From: Microcoleus sp. FACHB-672
GTDB lineage: Bacteria > Cyanobacteriota > Cyanobacteriia > Cyanobacteriales > Oscillatoriaceae
Reading direction: 5' to 3'
Length of the DNA: 64,000 nt
NCBI RefSeq assembly: GCF_014695725.1
Contig: NZ_JACJOU010000025.1
Span: 62,001 to 126,000 of the forward strand
Below, piece after piece: positions 7,286 to 15,563 of this stretch. A model generated the notes under the pieces. That model made no database searches and was not told where the DNA came from. It saw only the letters and a program-made list of their open reading frames with translations. Position 1 is the stretch's first letter, and each line of letters opens with the position of its first letter. The translations under genes were made by a program, and so were the position numbers.

Positions 7286-9913
7286 TCACTCTTCGTCCTT
7301 CAATTGCAAAAGCGCCTGCCAGTCCTTGATCGCAGCTTCTGACCACATCCAATTTTTGGCAAGGGCGTCTTGTTGAAAGTTCACCGGATCTTGAGACATG
7401 ACATAGTTGCGGGTTTTGATCGCTTTGCTCAATACTGCCACCCGTTCCTGTGGGGGTAGGTTTTTGGCCGATTTCATCAGAATCAAGGCTGAACCGGCAT
7501 AAGCGGTGAGACTATCGCGACTCGCGGATGAATCCGGGGTAGCGGGTGATCCTTGTGGGTTGCCATCGGCTACCAGTTTAGTCGCAGTCCCTGAATTTGC
7601 TTGTTGCAATTTCAAAACCTGTCCCCAACTTTGGCCGGCTCGATTCAAATTGCCTTCCGCGTAGTAGGCAAAGCCTAGGGCAGTTTGAGAAAGTGACGAG
7701 TTGGGTTGCTGCCTAACAGATGCTTCCCAGCGCCGGCGCGCATCATCAACGCTGTAATCTTTGTTGCCGGCTTGGACAAACTGCCAGATCAACCTGCCGT
7801 AAAGAAAGTTAATCCTCGGTTCATCCTGTTGTTTATTCGGCAGTGCGGCGAGAGCAGCCTTTGCCTGTGGTAGTGCGCCCCGATCTAACAATGCTTCGAC
7901 AGCTTGCTGTCCTTCTACTAGGTTGCCCCTATTGAACTGTTCAACCGCATTCGCAACGACTTGCGGAGTGCTGGCTTTCTTCAGTTCGCTGGGATTTAAA
8001 TTCTCCGTGGGTGACGGTGAAAGGGTTGCCGGTGCTAAGTTTTCTACCGGCTGTTTCGACTGAAAGATTTGATCTCGAAAAGACCATAAACCCACAAGCG
8101 CCAGCAAGCTAATGCCCACAAAGCTGATCGCTAGCTTTGAGAGTGAATTCTGAAGCCTAAAGGGTGATTTGGGAGCGCTGACTTGAGCTTGAGGCAACTT
8201 TTCTGCCTCCGCCTGTCGCTGATTTTGCGGTTCCGCCTGACGCTGCCGGTCACTGCTAGGGGTTGCCGGCAATTGTCGCTGTTTCGACACGGGTGCCGGC
8301 TGGTAGCTTTCTCGGAAGTCTTCCTCGTCATCTGGAGGAATCTGCCGTTCTGCTGTGGCTGAGGCTGAATCTGAGATATCTAGCTTACGAAACAACTCAG
8401 CCACGAACGCTGAAGCGTCTTCTTCATCAGGCAAATCGTCATAGCCTAACTCGTCGGCTGAAACCTCTTCATCCCCATAATCCTCGTATCCCAGGTCATC
8501 AAAGGTATCTTCCACCTCTGCATCGTCATAGTCGCCATACAGGTCGAAATCATCTCCATCCTGTGAATTGAAGGGGATCGGCGATCTTGCCTGCCGAGTT
8601 GCCGGTAAACTCAGATCCTCTTCCGGCATTGACAAAGAGCTGTTTACATGATATTGAGAAGATAAATACCCATCAAATTCATGATGGAGATACAGAATCG
8701 GTAACGCCCAGTAAAGCTGATTAGACCCGTAAGCCGAAATCAGTCCCTGCCGCGCCCGACTCAGGCTCAGATCCACAGCAAAGCCAGAGGAAAGGTTCCG
8801 GTAAAACAGCCTCGCCAGCGTTAGGGCAACATCATCGGGAATGCGTTCCGCCATTGCCAGCACAGCCGGTATTCCGCGCTTGACGAGGGCTTCTGCTAGG
8901 TTGCGTTCTCCGGTGTCGTCTGTTGGGTGTGAGGTGGCAGCGTGGGCACCTCGGCAGGAGTTGAACACGGCCAACTGGATGCCATTGTTGGCCAGCAATC
9001 CGGCTAAATCATAACCGTTTAATGTTTCTGTCAAGCCGGTGGTTCGGCTGACGAGATAAAGTTCGCCCCCTGACGCACCTAAATTACTGTGGCCGGCATA
9101 GTGAAAAACCTGATATTTGCTTTGTTCTAGCGCTTGTGTCAGAGAAGCGCGATCAGGCTGATCCAAGATTGTCAGTTGCATTGCAGGGCCGGCAGCACTT
9201 GAGAACGAGCGACTTTGCAGTTCTTTTTTTAAATGATCCGCTTCACGCTTGAGTTCCAGACTTTGTTGGTCTGTAGGAGCGGCAAGCACCATTAAAATTT
9301 TTAAAGTCGTGGCATTGCGCTCTTTGTCGTGTCCCTCTAGGGGAGGCTGGCTTACCCCTTTAATCGGAGGTTGATAGCGGGAAAAAACCACATCCGTGCC
9401 GGTGGCAATTGGGCGGTTGCCGGCATGAAGCACTTCCCAAGGGAGACGAGGGAGGGTGCTGCCTTTAAGTCCCAAGCGCAAGCGCAGCACTTCTCGCCGG
9501 TGCTGAGCAATCCCTTGAGCCGTCATCCAGCTGTCGCGTAAGGTGCCTTGAAATAAGTAATTGTACAGGTGCCGGCCTAGGGCCACTAAGTTAACCGCTC
9601 GTGCAGCCTCACCCGGATCTGCGTCTAAATCTTCCTGTTGTGCAGAAAAGTAAGTTTGTTCGCGTTTTTTCGATGTTTTGGTTCCCTGAATGTTTGTTAA
9701 TGCCTCACCAGTTGCCAGGGTTGCATTTTCCTGCAACAAACCTAGCAATGGGTCATTCATCAAGTGACGAGCTTGGGCCAACCACTCGTCCACCGGCCAA
9801 GTCACCTGCTCTTCAGCTAAGGGCACGCCAGGGATTACCCGTTCTGTCCGCACCAGATATTCATTTCCCCCTACTGGGGTAACAGAAATATGAAATTCTA
9901 ATTCCTGAGTCAC
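7286..9913 (-). CDS. hetF: HetF-type CHAT protease, differentiation/cell division regulator
   Basis: An 875-residue CHAT (caspase-like) protein. The N-terminal 130 residues (LEFHISVTPVGGNEYLV; WLAQARHLMNDPLLGLL) match what I remember of cyanobacterial HetF. The CHAT domain spans about residues 150-415 with the dyad His275 (VFHYAGHSN) and Cys320 (LAVFNSCRGAH), so it looks catalytically competent. An acidic low-complexity stretch covers 450-500, one membrane helix lies at about 593-611 (LAISFVGISLLALVGLW), and a TPR-like helical tail follows. In Anabaena, HetF with PatA controls HetR turnover, heterocyst development and cell size. The upstream NsiR1-like array, the known hetF neighbour, supports the assignment. 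Confidence 0.82.
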   Translation of the reverse strand: MTQELEFHISVTPVGGNEYLVRTERVIPGVPLAEEQVTWPVDEWLAQARHLMNDPLLGLLQENATLATGEALTNIQGTKTSKKREQTYFSAQQEDLDADPGEAARAVNLVALGRHLYNYLFQGTLRDSWMTAQGIAQHRREVLRLRLGLKGSTLPRLPWEVLHAGNRPIATGTDVVFSRYQPPIKGVSQPPLEGHDKERNATTLKILMVLAAPTDQQSLELKREADHLKKELQSRSFSSAAGPAMQLTILDQPDRASLTQALEQSKYQVFHYAGHSNLGASGGELYLVSRTTGLTETLNGYDLAGLLANNGIQLAVFNSCRGAHAATSHPTDDTGERNLAEALVKRGIPAVLAMAERIPDDVALTLARLFYRNLSSGFAVDLSLSRARQGLISAYGSNQLYWALPILYLHHEFDGYLSSQYHVNSSLSMPEEDLSLPATRQARSPIPFNSQDGDDFDLYGDYDDAEVEDTFDDLGYEDYGDEEVSADELGYDDLPDEEDASAFVAELFRKLDISDSASATAERQIPPDDEEDFRESYQPAPVSKQRQLPATPSSDRQRQAEPQNQRQAEAEKLPQAQVSAPKSPFRLQNSLSKLAISFVGISLLALVGLWSFRDQIFQSKQPVENLAPATLSPSPTENLNPSELKKASTPQVVANAVEQFNRGNLVEGQQAVEALLDRGALPQAKAALAALPNKQQDEPRINFLYGRLIWQFVQAGNKDYSVDDARRRWEASVRQQPNSSLSQTALGFAYYAEGNLNRAGQSWGQVLKLQQANSGTATKLVADGNPQGSPATPDSSASRDSLTAYAGSALILMKSAKNLPPQERVAVLSKAIKTRNYVMSQDPVNFQQDALAKNWMWSEAAIKDWQALLQLKDEE

Positions 9914-10290
9914 AGCGTCAGTGTACTCCTGCTCCAGTCCTCAATCAAGGGCTGAAGGTTAACGTTGAAACATCGCATTTATTTCACACTCCTACGAGAG
10001 TTTGGCGAGTTTTAACTTTAACCTTCAACTGTTCTGTTGGCCTTTACGCTCAATATGCTCGTTCCTTCATAGAAGGTAACTTAGTATTCGTAGCTTCAGC
10101 CACAGTCGCCCCAAACGCTTAACAAATCCCAAAAATGTCAAGGCGCTCTTTCAGGCAATGGCCATGCCGGAACTCACTGATGAGACTATCTGCCAAGCAA
10201 AAAAGTTACCGCTTAGGCTCAACTTTTCAGCTATTACTAATACCCCTCAGTTTTATCCGGATCGCTATGGCTAACCTCAGAACAGTACAA
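9914..10290. promoter_or_regulatory. hetF 5-prime region
   Basis: This is the sequence between the hetF start and the first sRNA unit. It has no open frame. It should contain the hetF promoter or part of a long hetF leader; if the leader extends rightwards past 10340 it would be antisense to the first sRNA copy. I could not fix a promoter by eye. Confidence 0.35.
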
Positions 10291-10291
10291 T
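10256..10291 (+). promoter_or_regulatory. DIF-like promoter of sRNA copy 1
   Basis: TCCGGA (10256-10261) is followed after exactly 24 bases by TACAAT (10286-10291), a good -10 hexamer. TCCGGA is the upstream box I recall for the differentiation-related (DIF) promoters of Anabaena, including nsiR1. The same spacing recurs in copies 2 and 3. Confidence 0.6.
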
Positions 10292-10340
10292 AGATGCACC
10301 CTGATTGATAGCCTCGGCCATACAAAGCTGGGGCTTTTTT
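10291..10340 (+). ncRNA. nsiR1: NsiR1-like small RNA, copy 1
   Basis: The unit begins with TAGATGCACCCTGAT (10291-10305) and ends in a 9-bp stem with two G-U pairs (AGCCTCGGC / GCTGGGGCT, 10310-10335) and six Ts. The transcript would be roughly 45-50 nt and point away from hetF. Evidence is the conserved 5-prime word shared by three units, a terminator in each, and the position upstream of hetF, where NsiR1 is encoded in Anabaena. The true 5-prime end is unknown. Confidence 0.65.
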
Positions 10341-10473
10341 GTTTAAAGAAATTTCCCAACTCTGCCTTAACAATTTTACCTCCAAGCGATCAAAATTTTT
10401 TCAATCCTCAGATTCAAGTTGTTACCGGCAGCGCTGTTGTTTTCAGATTTTGCGTTTGTGCCGCTAAAGATTT

Positions 10474-10509
10474 TCCGGATGTCTCTATCAACCCCAAGAA
10501 CAATGAATT
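10474..10509 (+). promoter_or_regulatory. DIF-like promoter of sRNA copy 2
   Basis: TCCGGA (10474-10479) is followed after 24 bases by TGAATT (10504-10509). The -10 match is weaker than in copy 1, but the spacing is identical. Confidence 0.55.
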
Positions 10510-10511
10510 GG

Positions 10512-10565
10512 TAGATGCACCCTGATAAACTTTCCCAGCCTTACCAAGGTTGGGATTTTTTTTAT
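10512..10565 (+). ncRNA. nsiR1: NsiR1-like small RNA, copy 2
   Basis: TAGATGCACCCTGAT (10512-10526) is followed by a 10-bp hairpin (TCCCAGCCTT / AAGGTTGGGA, loop ACC, 10533-10555) and a run of Ts to about 10564. The stem sequence differs from copies 1 and 3 while the pairing is kept, a compensatory pattern that argues for a real terminator. Confidence 0.65.
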
Positions 10566-10830
10566 TAATCAACACATCCGGATCAATTTGCTCGGCAGAT
10601 GTACTTTCCCCAGATTTAGAAACTCAAAACAACGATCTTATTAATTGTTTTTTCCTTGAGCAAACTCGGTATATCTAGCAGCAAAACCGAGATTTAAAAC
10701 TTCGTTGACAAGTTGATTCCCATTGCTACACCCGACTTGTCTTCGCCAACGAAATAGAAGATTCCCTGTTAAAAAAAGTCAGCGGCTCTAAAGAATTTAG
10801 TAGATTTAGCAACCCGTTTTCTTCAATTTA

Positions 10831-10866
10831 TCCTGATGAGTGACACAAAGTGAAGAACATTAAATT
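10831..10866 (+). promoter_or_regulatory. Degenerate DIF-like promoter of sRNA copy 3
   Basis: TCCTGA (10831-10836), one base off TCCGGA, is followed after 24 bases by TAAATT (10861-10866). It is called because the geometry equals that of copies 1 and 2. Confidence 0.5.
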
Positions 10867-10868
10867 GG

Positions 10869-10920
10869 TAGATGCACCCTGATGAACGTCCCCGGCTAAT
10901 CGAGTCCGGGGATTTTTTTT
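10869..10920 (+). ncRNA. nsiR1: NsiR1-like small RNA, copy 3
   Basis: TAGATGCACCCTGAT (10869-10883) is followed by the hairpin TCCCCGG / CCGGGGA (10889-10912) and eight Ts. It shares ATTGGTAGATGCACCCTGAT with copy 2. Spacing between units is 221 and 357 bases, wider than the tight repeats I recall for Anabaena. Confidence 0.65.
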
Positions 10921-10953
10921 ACCGGCTTTCAGCTTAAACACGATTAGCGATTG

Positions 10954-10979
10954 TAGAGACGCAGGTTAATGCGCCTCTA
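10954..10979 (-). terminator. Hairpin at the end of the subtilase operon
   Basis: TAGAGACGC (10954-10962) pairs with GCGCCTCTA (10971-10979) with one mismatch, just past the stop of the small OB-like gene. TAGAGACGC-type palindromes are common in cyanobacterial spacers, so this may be a dispersed repeat serving as terminator. Confidence 0.5.
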
Positions 10980-10998
10980 TTGTCTATCGAGTCAGCCG

Positions 10999-11226
10999 CT
11001 AATTCATCACTTCAAAGCTGGTCACCTCTAACACCGGGCCAATCATCGCCAAGGTCATCACGTCTTCTCTCACCTTACCCTTGACTTTAACTTTTTGCCC
11101 AGCTTTTAGGAGATCATTGGGTGCGCCTTGGTGGATTTCGTAGGAATCGCCTTTTTCCGTCACCAGCGCCCACGCACCTGGACCCATGCCCTTGCGTTCA
11201 ACTGTACCTTCTACGGTTAGACTCAT
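10999..11226 (-). CDS. Small OB-like protein coupled to the subtilase
   Basis: A 75-residue protein (MSLTVEGTVERKGMGPGAWALV; KAGQKVKVKGKVREDVM) made almost entirely of predicted beta strands with Gly and Lys turns, reminiscent of a small OB fold. I do not recognise a named family. Its ATG (11226-11224) overlaps the stop codon of the protease (11225-11223) by the ATGA arrangement, so the two are very likely translationally coupled. It has no signal peptide, so it should be cytoplasmic; a role in protease regulation is only a guess from the coupling. Confidence 0.7.
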   Translation of the reverse strand: MSLTVEGTVERKGMGPGAWALVTEKGDSYEIHQGAPNDLLKAGQKVKVKGKVREDVMTLAMIGPVLEVTSFEVMN

Positions 11227-13073
11227 GTGGTTGCTCCTTCTGTTTTAACGGCTAAACGGGCGAGTCCGTAGCAAAGTAAGGCATTAACAATCAGGAAACT
11301 ACGGGCACCTACACCGGCACCCAATCCCCAAACTGCCGGTGAAACCACCGCACTCACGGCTAAACAACTCGCCACGCCAAGTGTCGTACCAATTGCCAGC
11401 CATTTCCACTGGGGATGACCCAGCAGCAACACCACGAGAATTCCTGGAATTAGCACACTGGCAAAAATGGGATTCAGCATACTGCTGCCTTGAACGGCAC
11501 TTCCCAGTTCAGGAAGAGAACTGCCCATGACTCGGAAAGGCCACTGCGGCAGGTCGAAGACGTACAAACCGCGCAGGAAGAATAGCCCAGAACTGCCGGC
11601 AACTAGCCCGCTTCCCAGACTCCAACTCCAGCTGAAGGGGAAGTAACTGCGTAAAAACCAAGCTAACAAGTAGGAACCCAATACCATCGCTACCTTGGGC
11701 AACAGCGCTACAGCACCGCCATCCAACCAGAAGCGAGGGTTGAGATAACCATTATCACGCAGCCAGCGGAAGAAGTCGCGGAAGGTGATTTGCCCGTGAG
11801 TCGCTAGCTGAACCGCACTGGCAGCGTCTAATTGACCGGCACCAAAATGGTTAAGAGGATCTTCTTGGACAACCCGCGCTGATTGCAACAGCACGTTTGT
11901 AATCTCACTGGGTTCTTGAACCCCAATGGCTTTGACTAATGCAGCAACACCGGCAACGTGGGGAGATGCCATGCTGGTGCCTTGATATGCCGCAAAAATC
12001 GGTGCGCCGGTTTGCGGATCGATGGTATTTTGTAGAATTCCCCCCAGTTCACCTTCTTTGGTATCTCCACCGGGAGCTGAGATGTCTACGCCGGCTCCAA
12101 AATTAGAGTAAAAAGCTTTGTTGCCGGTGGCATCAAGGGCGGCGACGCCAATCACGTTGGGATAACGGGCGGGATAGCCGGCTGAATTATCACCTGAGTT
12201 GCCGGCGGCTGCAACAATAACCACGCCTTTTTGGTGGGCGTAGTCGATGGCTTCTTGCAGCAGTTGGCTCTCACCAGGGCCACCCAAGCTCATGTTGATC
12301 ACGTCTGCGCCGTTGTCTGCGGCAAATTTAATCGCTTCGGCAATATCGCTGATGGTGCCGCCACCGCCGCCACTAAGAACTTTCAGCGGCATGAGGCTGG
12401 CTTCGTAGGCGATGCCGGCGACGCCATAGCTGTTATTGGTAGATTGAGCGATGGTGCCGGCAACGTGGGTTCCGTGGCCGTTATCATCATCTGCTGCGAC
12501 TTTATCGTTGACGAAGTCGTAGCCGGGAACGAATTTTGTATCGGCCAAATCCGGGACTGCGCTGATGCCGGTGTCGATCACGGCAACGGTAACGCCGCTG
12601 CCTTTAGTTTCCTCCCACGCCCGTTCCATGTTAATGCTGCGGAGATTCCACTGCTTGCTATAGAAGGGGTCATTCGGGCCTTTTAAGGTGGGGTATGCCT
12701 CGCCAGGACGGTTGTTTGCACCGGCTACCCATGAGGCAACGTTTGTCTGTTCTGGCAACCCGTAGACATAATTCGGCTCAATAAATTCTGTAGACTTAGC
12801 CAGTTCAGACTTTCTTAGGGTTTTCAGTAATCGCCGGTCGCCCTTAATAATGTAAACATTGTCTGCGGCTGAATATTCGCTATTCAGGCGGGGTGCAGCG
12901 TTATACTTTTGGGAAATTGTCTCCAGTTGGCTGTCTATCTGAGCGGCTGGGATATCTTCGCGGAAATCCAGCACAATGCTATCAAATGTACCTTGGGTGG
13001 CTAAACCCTTGAAGTTAAATAAGGCCCAGCCTATCCCGATTACAAATAGGCACAGAAGAAAAAATTTTCTCAT
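11223..13073 (-). CDS. Membrane-anchored subtilisin-like S8 serine protease
   Basis: A 616-residue protease. A signal or anchor helix covers residues 2-20, followed by a propeptide-like region (about 30-105). The peptidase S8 domain has the full triad: Asp167 (AVIDTGI), His200 (DNGHGTHVAG) and Ser367 (GTSMASPHVAG), with the oxyanion Asn at about 292 (AAAGNSG). After residue 440 come several hydrophobic segments (LLPKVAMVLGSYLLAW, IFASVLIPGILVVLLLG, LGVASCLAVSAVV). The catalytic domain is therefore tethered by a multi-span C-terminus, probably on the outer face of the plasma membrane or in the thylakoid lumen. The multi-span tail is unusual for subtilases. Confidence 0.92.
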   Translation of the reverse strand: MRKFFLLCLFVIGIGWALFNFKGLATQGTFDSIVLDFREDIPAAQIDSQLETISQKYNAAPRLNSEYSAADNVYIIKGDRRLLKTLRKSELAKSTEFIEPNYVYGLPEQTNVASWVAGANNRPGEAYPTLKGPNDPFYSKQWNLRSINMERAWEETKGSGVTVAVIDTGISAVPDLADTKFVPGYDFVNDKVAADDDNGHGTHVAGTIAQSTNNSYGVAGIAYEASLMPLKVLSGGGGGTISDIAEAIKFAADNGADVINMSLGGPGESQLLQEAIDYAHQKGVVIVAAAGNSGDNSAGYPARYPNVIGVAALDATGNKAFYSNFGAGVDISAPGGDTKEGELGGILQNTIDPQTGAPIFAAYQGTSMASPHVAGVAALVKAIGVQEPSEITNVLLQSARVVQEDPLNHFGAGQLDAASAVQLATHGQITFRDFFRWLRDNGYLNPRFWLDGGAVALLPKVAMVLGSYLLAWFLRSYFPFSWSWSLGSGLVAGSSGLFFLRGLYVFDLPQWPFRVMGSSLPELGSAVQGSSMLNPIFASVLIPGILVVLLLGHPQWKWLAIGTTLGVASCLAVSAVVSPAVWGLGAGVGARSFLIVNALLCYGLARLAVKTEGATT

Positions 13074-13454
13074 AGAAAACCCTCTAATTTAAGCGCCGGT
13101 CTGCTGACTAAGATAACTCAAGCTTATCTCTTTGGCAGGGGATATTGCGGGATGGTTACAGTTTGTGAATTATCAAAGATGGGAAATGGGGCATGGGGCA
13201 TAGGGCGTGGGGTATGGGATTAGTGGCTAAGGGTAAAGCTTGAAGTGTAAAGTGTGTGTTTAGGGGATAGCAGTGAGTGGCTAATACCTAGAAAAACACG
13301 CTTTCCGATCGTGTGTTTTCTAAATCTCTATTAGACCTGTCTGTTGCCAAGAAGATCCACCCAGCCTCCCTTTTTTAGGCAGACTGTGCAGTTTTGGGGA
13401 TCTCTCGGTTTGAAAACACACCCTAGTCCCTAGTCCCTAATTTTTTTCCCGCTT
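13074..13454. other. Repeat-containing divergent spacer
   Basis: This 381-base spacer separates the divergently read protease and hypothetical genes. It contains a GGGGCATGGGGCATAGGG-type repeat (about 13188-13219), a hairpin with arms GAAAAACACG and CGTGTGTTTTC (13291-13320), and CCCTAGTCCCTAGTCCCTAA (about 13421-13440). Promoters for both flanking genes must lie here but were not resolved. Confidence 0.5.
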
Positions 13455-13889
13455 ATGGAACGAGGTTTAATGTGGTTGCCCCTGTTGGGCGTTTTTCTCT
13501 GGTTGGGTTGGGCCGGCTGGAACGAATATCAAAAAGTTGAAGCTTATCGCATTTGGGCGAAGCCGTTTCAGCGGTCTAAATATGATATTTATGCAGCTCT
13601 GGGCCAAACCGGCACCGATTTGACTTGGGGTAAACCCACGCGCCAAGGGCCGGTGAATTTGCAAACGTTTTCTCTTAAGAATGTCCGCTCGCTCCAGCTG
13701 TTGGTGGACGGTCAACCCAGCGATTTGGACGCACCACCGGCTCAAGGAAAATCTGCCGCCCTGGAGTTTTTGTTGGCAGACTCAGCGCTGCCGGTGCGTG
13801 TCCCTTTTACAGAAGTTTCTCTGGCGGCTGAATGGGGAAAGCATTTACGGCAGGAATTGCTGCGCTGGCAACTAGAAGGTTCAGCCTGA
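13455..13889 (+). CDS. Conserved-looking membrane-anchored hypothetical protein
   Basis: A 144-residue protein with one N-terminal helix (WLPLLGVFLWLGWAGW, about residues 7-22) and an exported soluble domain (YDIYAALGQTGTDLTWG; SLQLLVDGQP). The inside-to-outside charge pattern suggests an N-in anchor. I do not recognise a family. It sits between the subtilase and ftsZ, convergent with ftsZ. The ATG at 13455 fits the membrane segment but has no obvious Shine-Dalgarno. Confidence 0.65.
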   Translation: MERGLMWLPLLGVFLWLGWAGWNEYQKVEAYRIWAKPFQRSKYDIYAALGQTGTDLTWGKPTRQGPVNLQTFSLKNVRSLQLLVDGQPSDLDAPPAQGKSAALEFLLADSALPVRVPFTEVSLAAEWGKHLRQELLRWQLEGSA

Positions 13890-14090
13890 GTGCGGTTGGC
13901 TGATGGCAAACATTTAAGTTGCCTAGCAATATGTAGATGTTTGTCGCTATCGGCACTTGCTGTTTTATACAATGGAATTTTAAACCTGGCAGAAGATGCA
14001 GGTTTAACGCAGAATAGCGACTGACTCAGGCTGTTTGTGAGCGATGAAAAGTTAAATAATAATGTGTTGAGAATAGCGAATTCTCAATTT

Positions 14091-15371
14091 TTATTTCGCG
14101 GGCCGCCGCTTTCGCAGAAATTCCGGCAGATCCAAGTCCCCGCCCACTTGTTTTTGCGGTTCTGGTGCAGCAGGAGCAGCAGCAGGCGGCGGTGGGGTTG
14201 CCGGCTTCGCAGGGGTTCTTGGCTGCACAGCCACCCTTGCCGGGGGAATGCTGGCTTGAGGTTCGCCGGTAAATCCAGTGGCGATGACGGTAATTCTAAT
14301 CTCGCCTTGCAGTCGCTCATCAATCACCGCACCAAAAATGATATTGGCATTGGGATCGACTGCTTCATAGATAATGTCGGCTGCGGAGCTAACTTCGTGC
14401 AAGGTGAGATCGGTGCCGCCGGTGATGTTGAAGACTACGCCCTTCGCCCCTTCTATGGAAGATTCCAGTAAGGGAGAGGAAATGGCTGCCATTGCGGCTT
14501 CACCGGCTCTCGATTTGCCAGAGCCAATGCCAATGCCCATCAAGGCTGAGCCGGCATCTGCCATGACGGCGCGAACATCGGCAAAGTCTACGTTGACTAA
14601 GCCGGGAATGGTGATGATATCAGAAATGCCCTGTACCCCTTGACGCAGAATATCATCGGCAGAGCGAAATGCTTGTTGCACCGGCGTATCGGGTGCAATC
14701 ACCTCTAGCAGCTTATTGTTAGGAATGATGATCAGGGTATCAACGCGACTTTGCAGGGCGGTAATGCCTTCTTCTGCTTGGCTGGTGCGACGACGTCCCT
14801 CGAAGGTAAATGGGCGAGTCACGACGCCAACGGTGAGGGCACCGACTTCTTTGGCCACTTCCGCAACGATGGGGGCCGCGCCAGTGCCGGTGCCGCCTCC
14901 CATGCCGGCTGTAATAAACACTAAATCGGAGTGCGCTAGCGCGTTGGCGAGTTCGTCACGAGATTCTTCTGCGGCTTTTTGGCCAATCGCCGGGTTACCA
15001 CCGGCACCGAGTCCACGCGTCAGCTTTTGTCCGATTTGTAAGCGTCTGGCTGCGTCCGAGTGAGTCAAAGCTTGGGCATCGGTGTTAACCGTCCAGAATT
15101 CCACCCCTGACACATCACTGGCAATCATGCGGTTAATGGCATTGCCACCGCCGCCGCCGACACCGATCACTTTAATTCTAGCTATGCTGCTGGGCACAAT
15201 ATCGCTACCCCTAGATTCTTCCCCAGCCATGCTTTTTGCATCCCTAGTTTGACTCGCGTATGATCCAGCGTTGCCGAAAGGATTCGAGTTGTCCACTGCC
15301 GGCGGAAAACCTGCTTGTCCTTGAGAATGCGGGCTTTCATGCTCTTGTCCCATTTTACTATTAAGTGTCAT
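14091..15371 (-). CDS. ftsZ: Cell division protein FtsZ
   Basis: A 426-residue tubulin-like GTPase that polymerises into the cytokinetic ring. The core starts at about residue 62 ([22 protein letters not shown]). The GTP-binding signature GGGTGTG lies at 158-164, and the T7-loop region is present. A Pro/Ala-rich linker precedes the C-terminal conserved peptide [12 protein letters not shown] that binds FtsA/ZipN-type partners. About 60 extra N-terminal residues are polar, as in other filamentous cyanobacteria. It follows ftsQ in the same direction, the usual ftsQ-ftsZ order, with 192 bases between them that can hold its own promoter. Confidence 0.98.
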   Translation of the reverse strand: MTLNSKMGQEHESPHSQGQAGFPPAVDNSNPFGNAGSYASQTRDAKSMAGEESRGSDIVPSSIARIKVIGVGGGGGNAINRMIASDVSGVEFWTVNTDAQALTHSDAARRLQIGQKLTRGLGAGGNPAIGQKAAEESRDELANALAHSDLVFITAGMGGGTGTGAAPIVAEVAKEVGALTVGVVTRPFTFEGRRRTSQAEEGITALQSRVDTLIIIPNNKLLEVIAPDTPVQQAFRSADDILRQGVQGISDIITIPGLVNVDFADVRAVMADAGSALMGIGIGSGKSRAGEAAMAAISSPLLESSIEGAKGVVFNITGGTDLTLHEVSSAADIIYEAVDPNANIIFGAVIDERLQGEIRITVIATGFTGEPQASIPPARVAVQPRTPAKPATPPPPAAAPAAPEPQKQVGGDLDLPEFLRKRRPAK

Positions 15372-15563
15372 TGGAATTTAGAACGGTAAATAAACAACTC
15401 TTCAACTTTAGGCAATTCTAGTCAACTATAGAATATGTTGCGCTTTCAACCAACAATAACAATGAGTTGCTGAGTGTTGGAAATTACTCAGTGCGACAAA
15501 GCCAGCCGGTAAGAGGATCTTGTGCTTGTTAATCGAGCCAGAATGTCCCACGGCTTTGCTCGC

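Noticed and set aside
10577-10612. A fourth sRNA unit suggested by TCCGGA at 10577
   Set aside because: The following GCAGATGTACTTTCC is only 19 bases away, differs from the conserved word and has no hairpin with a T-run.
12231-12686. 151-codon frame opposite the subtilase gene
   Set aside because: It is antisense to the conserved catalytic domain; composition follows from the protease codons.
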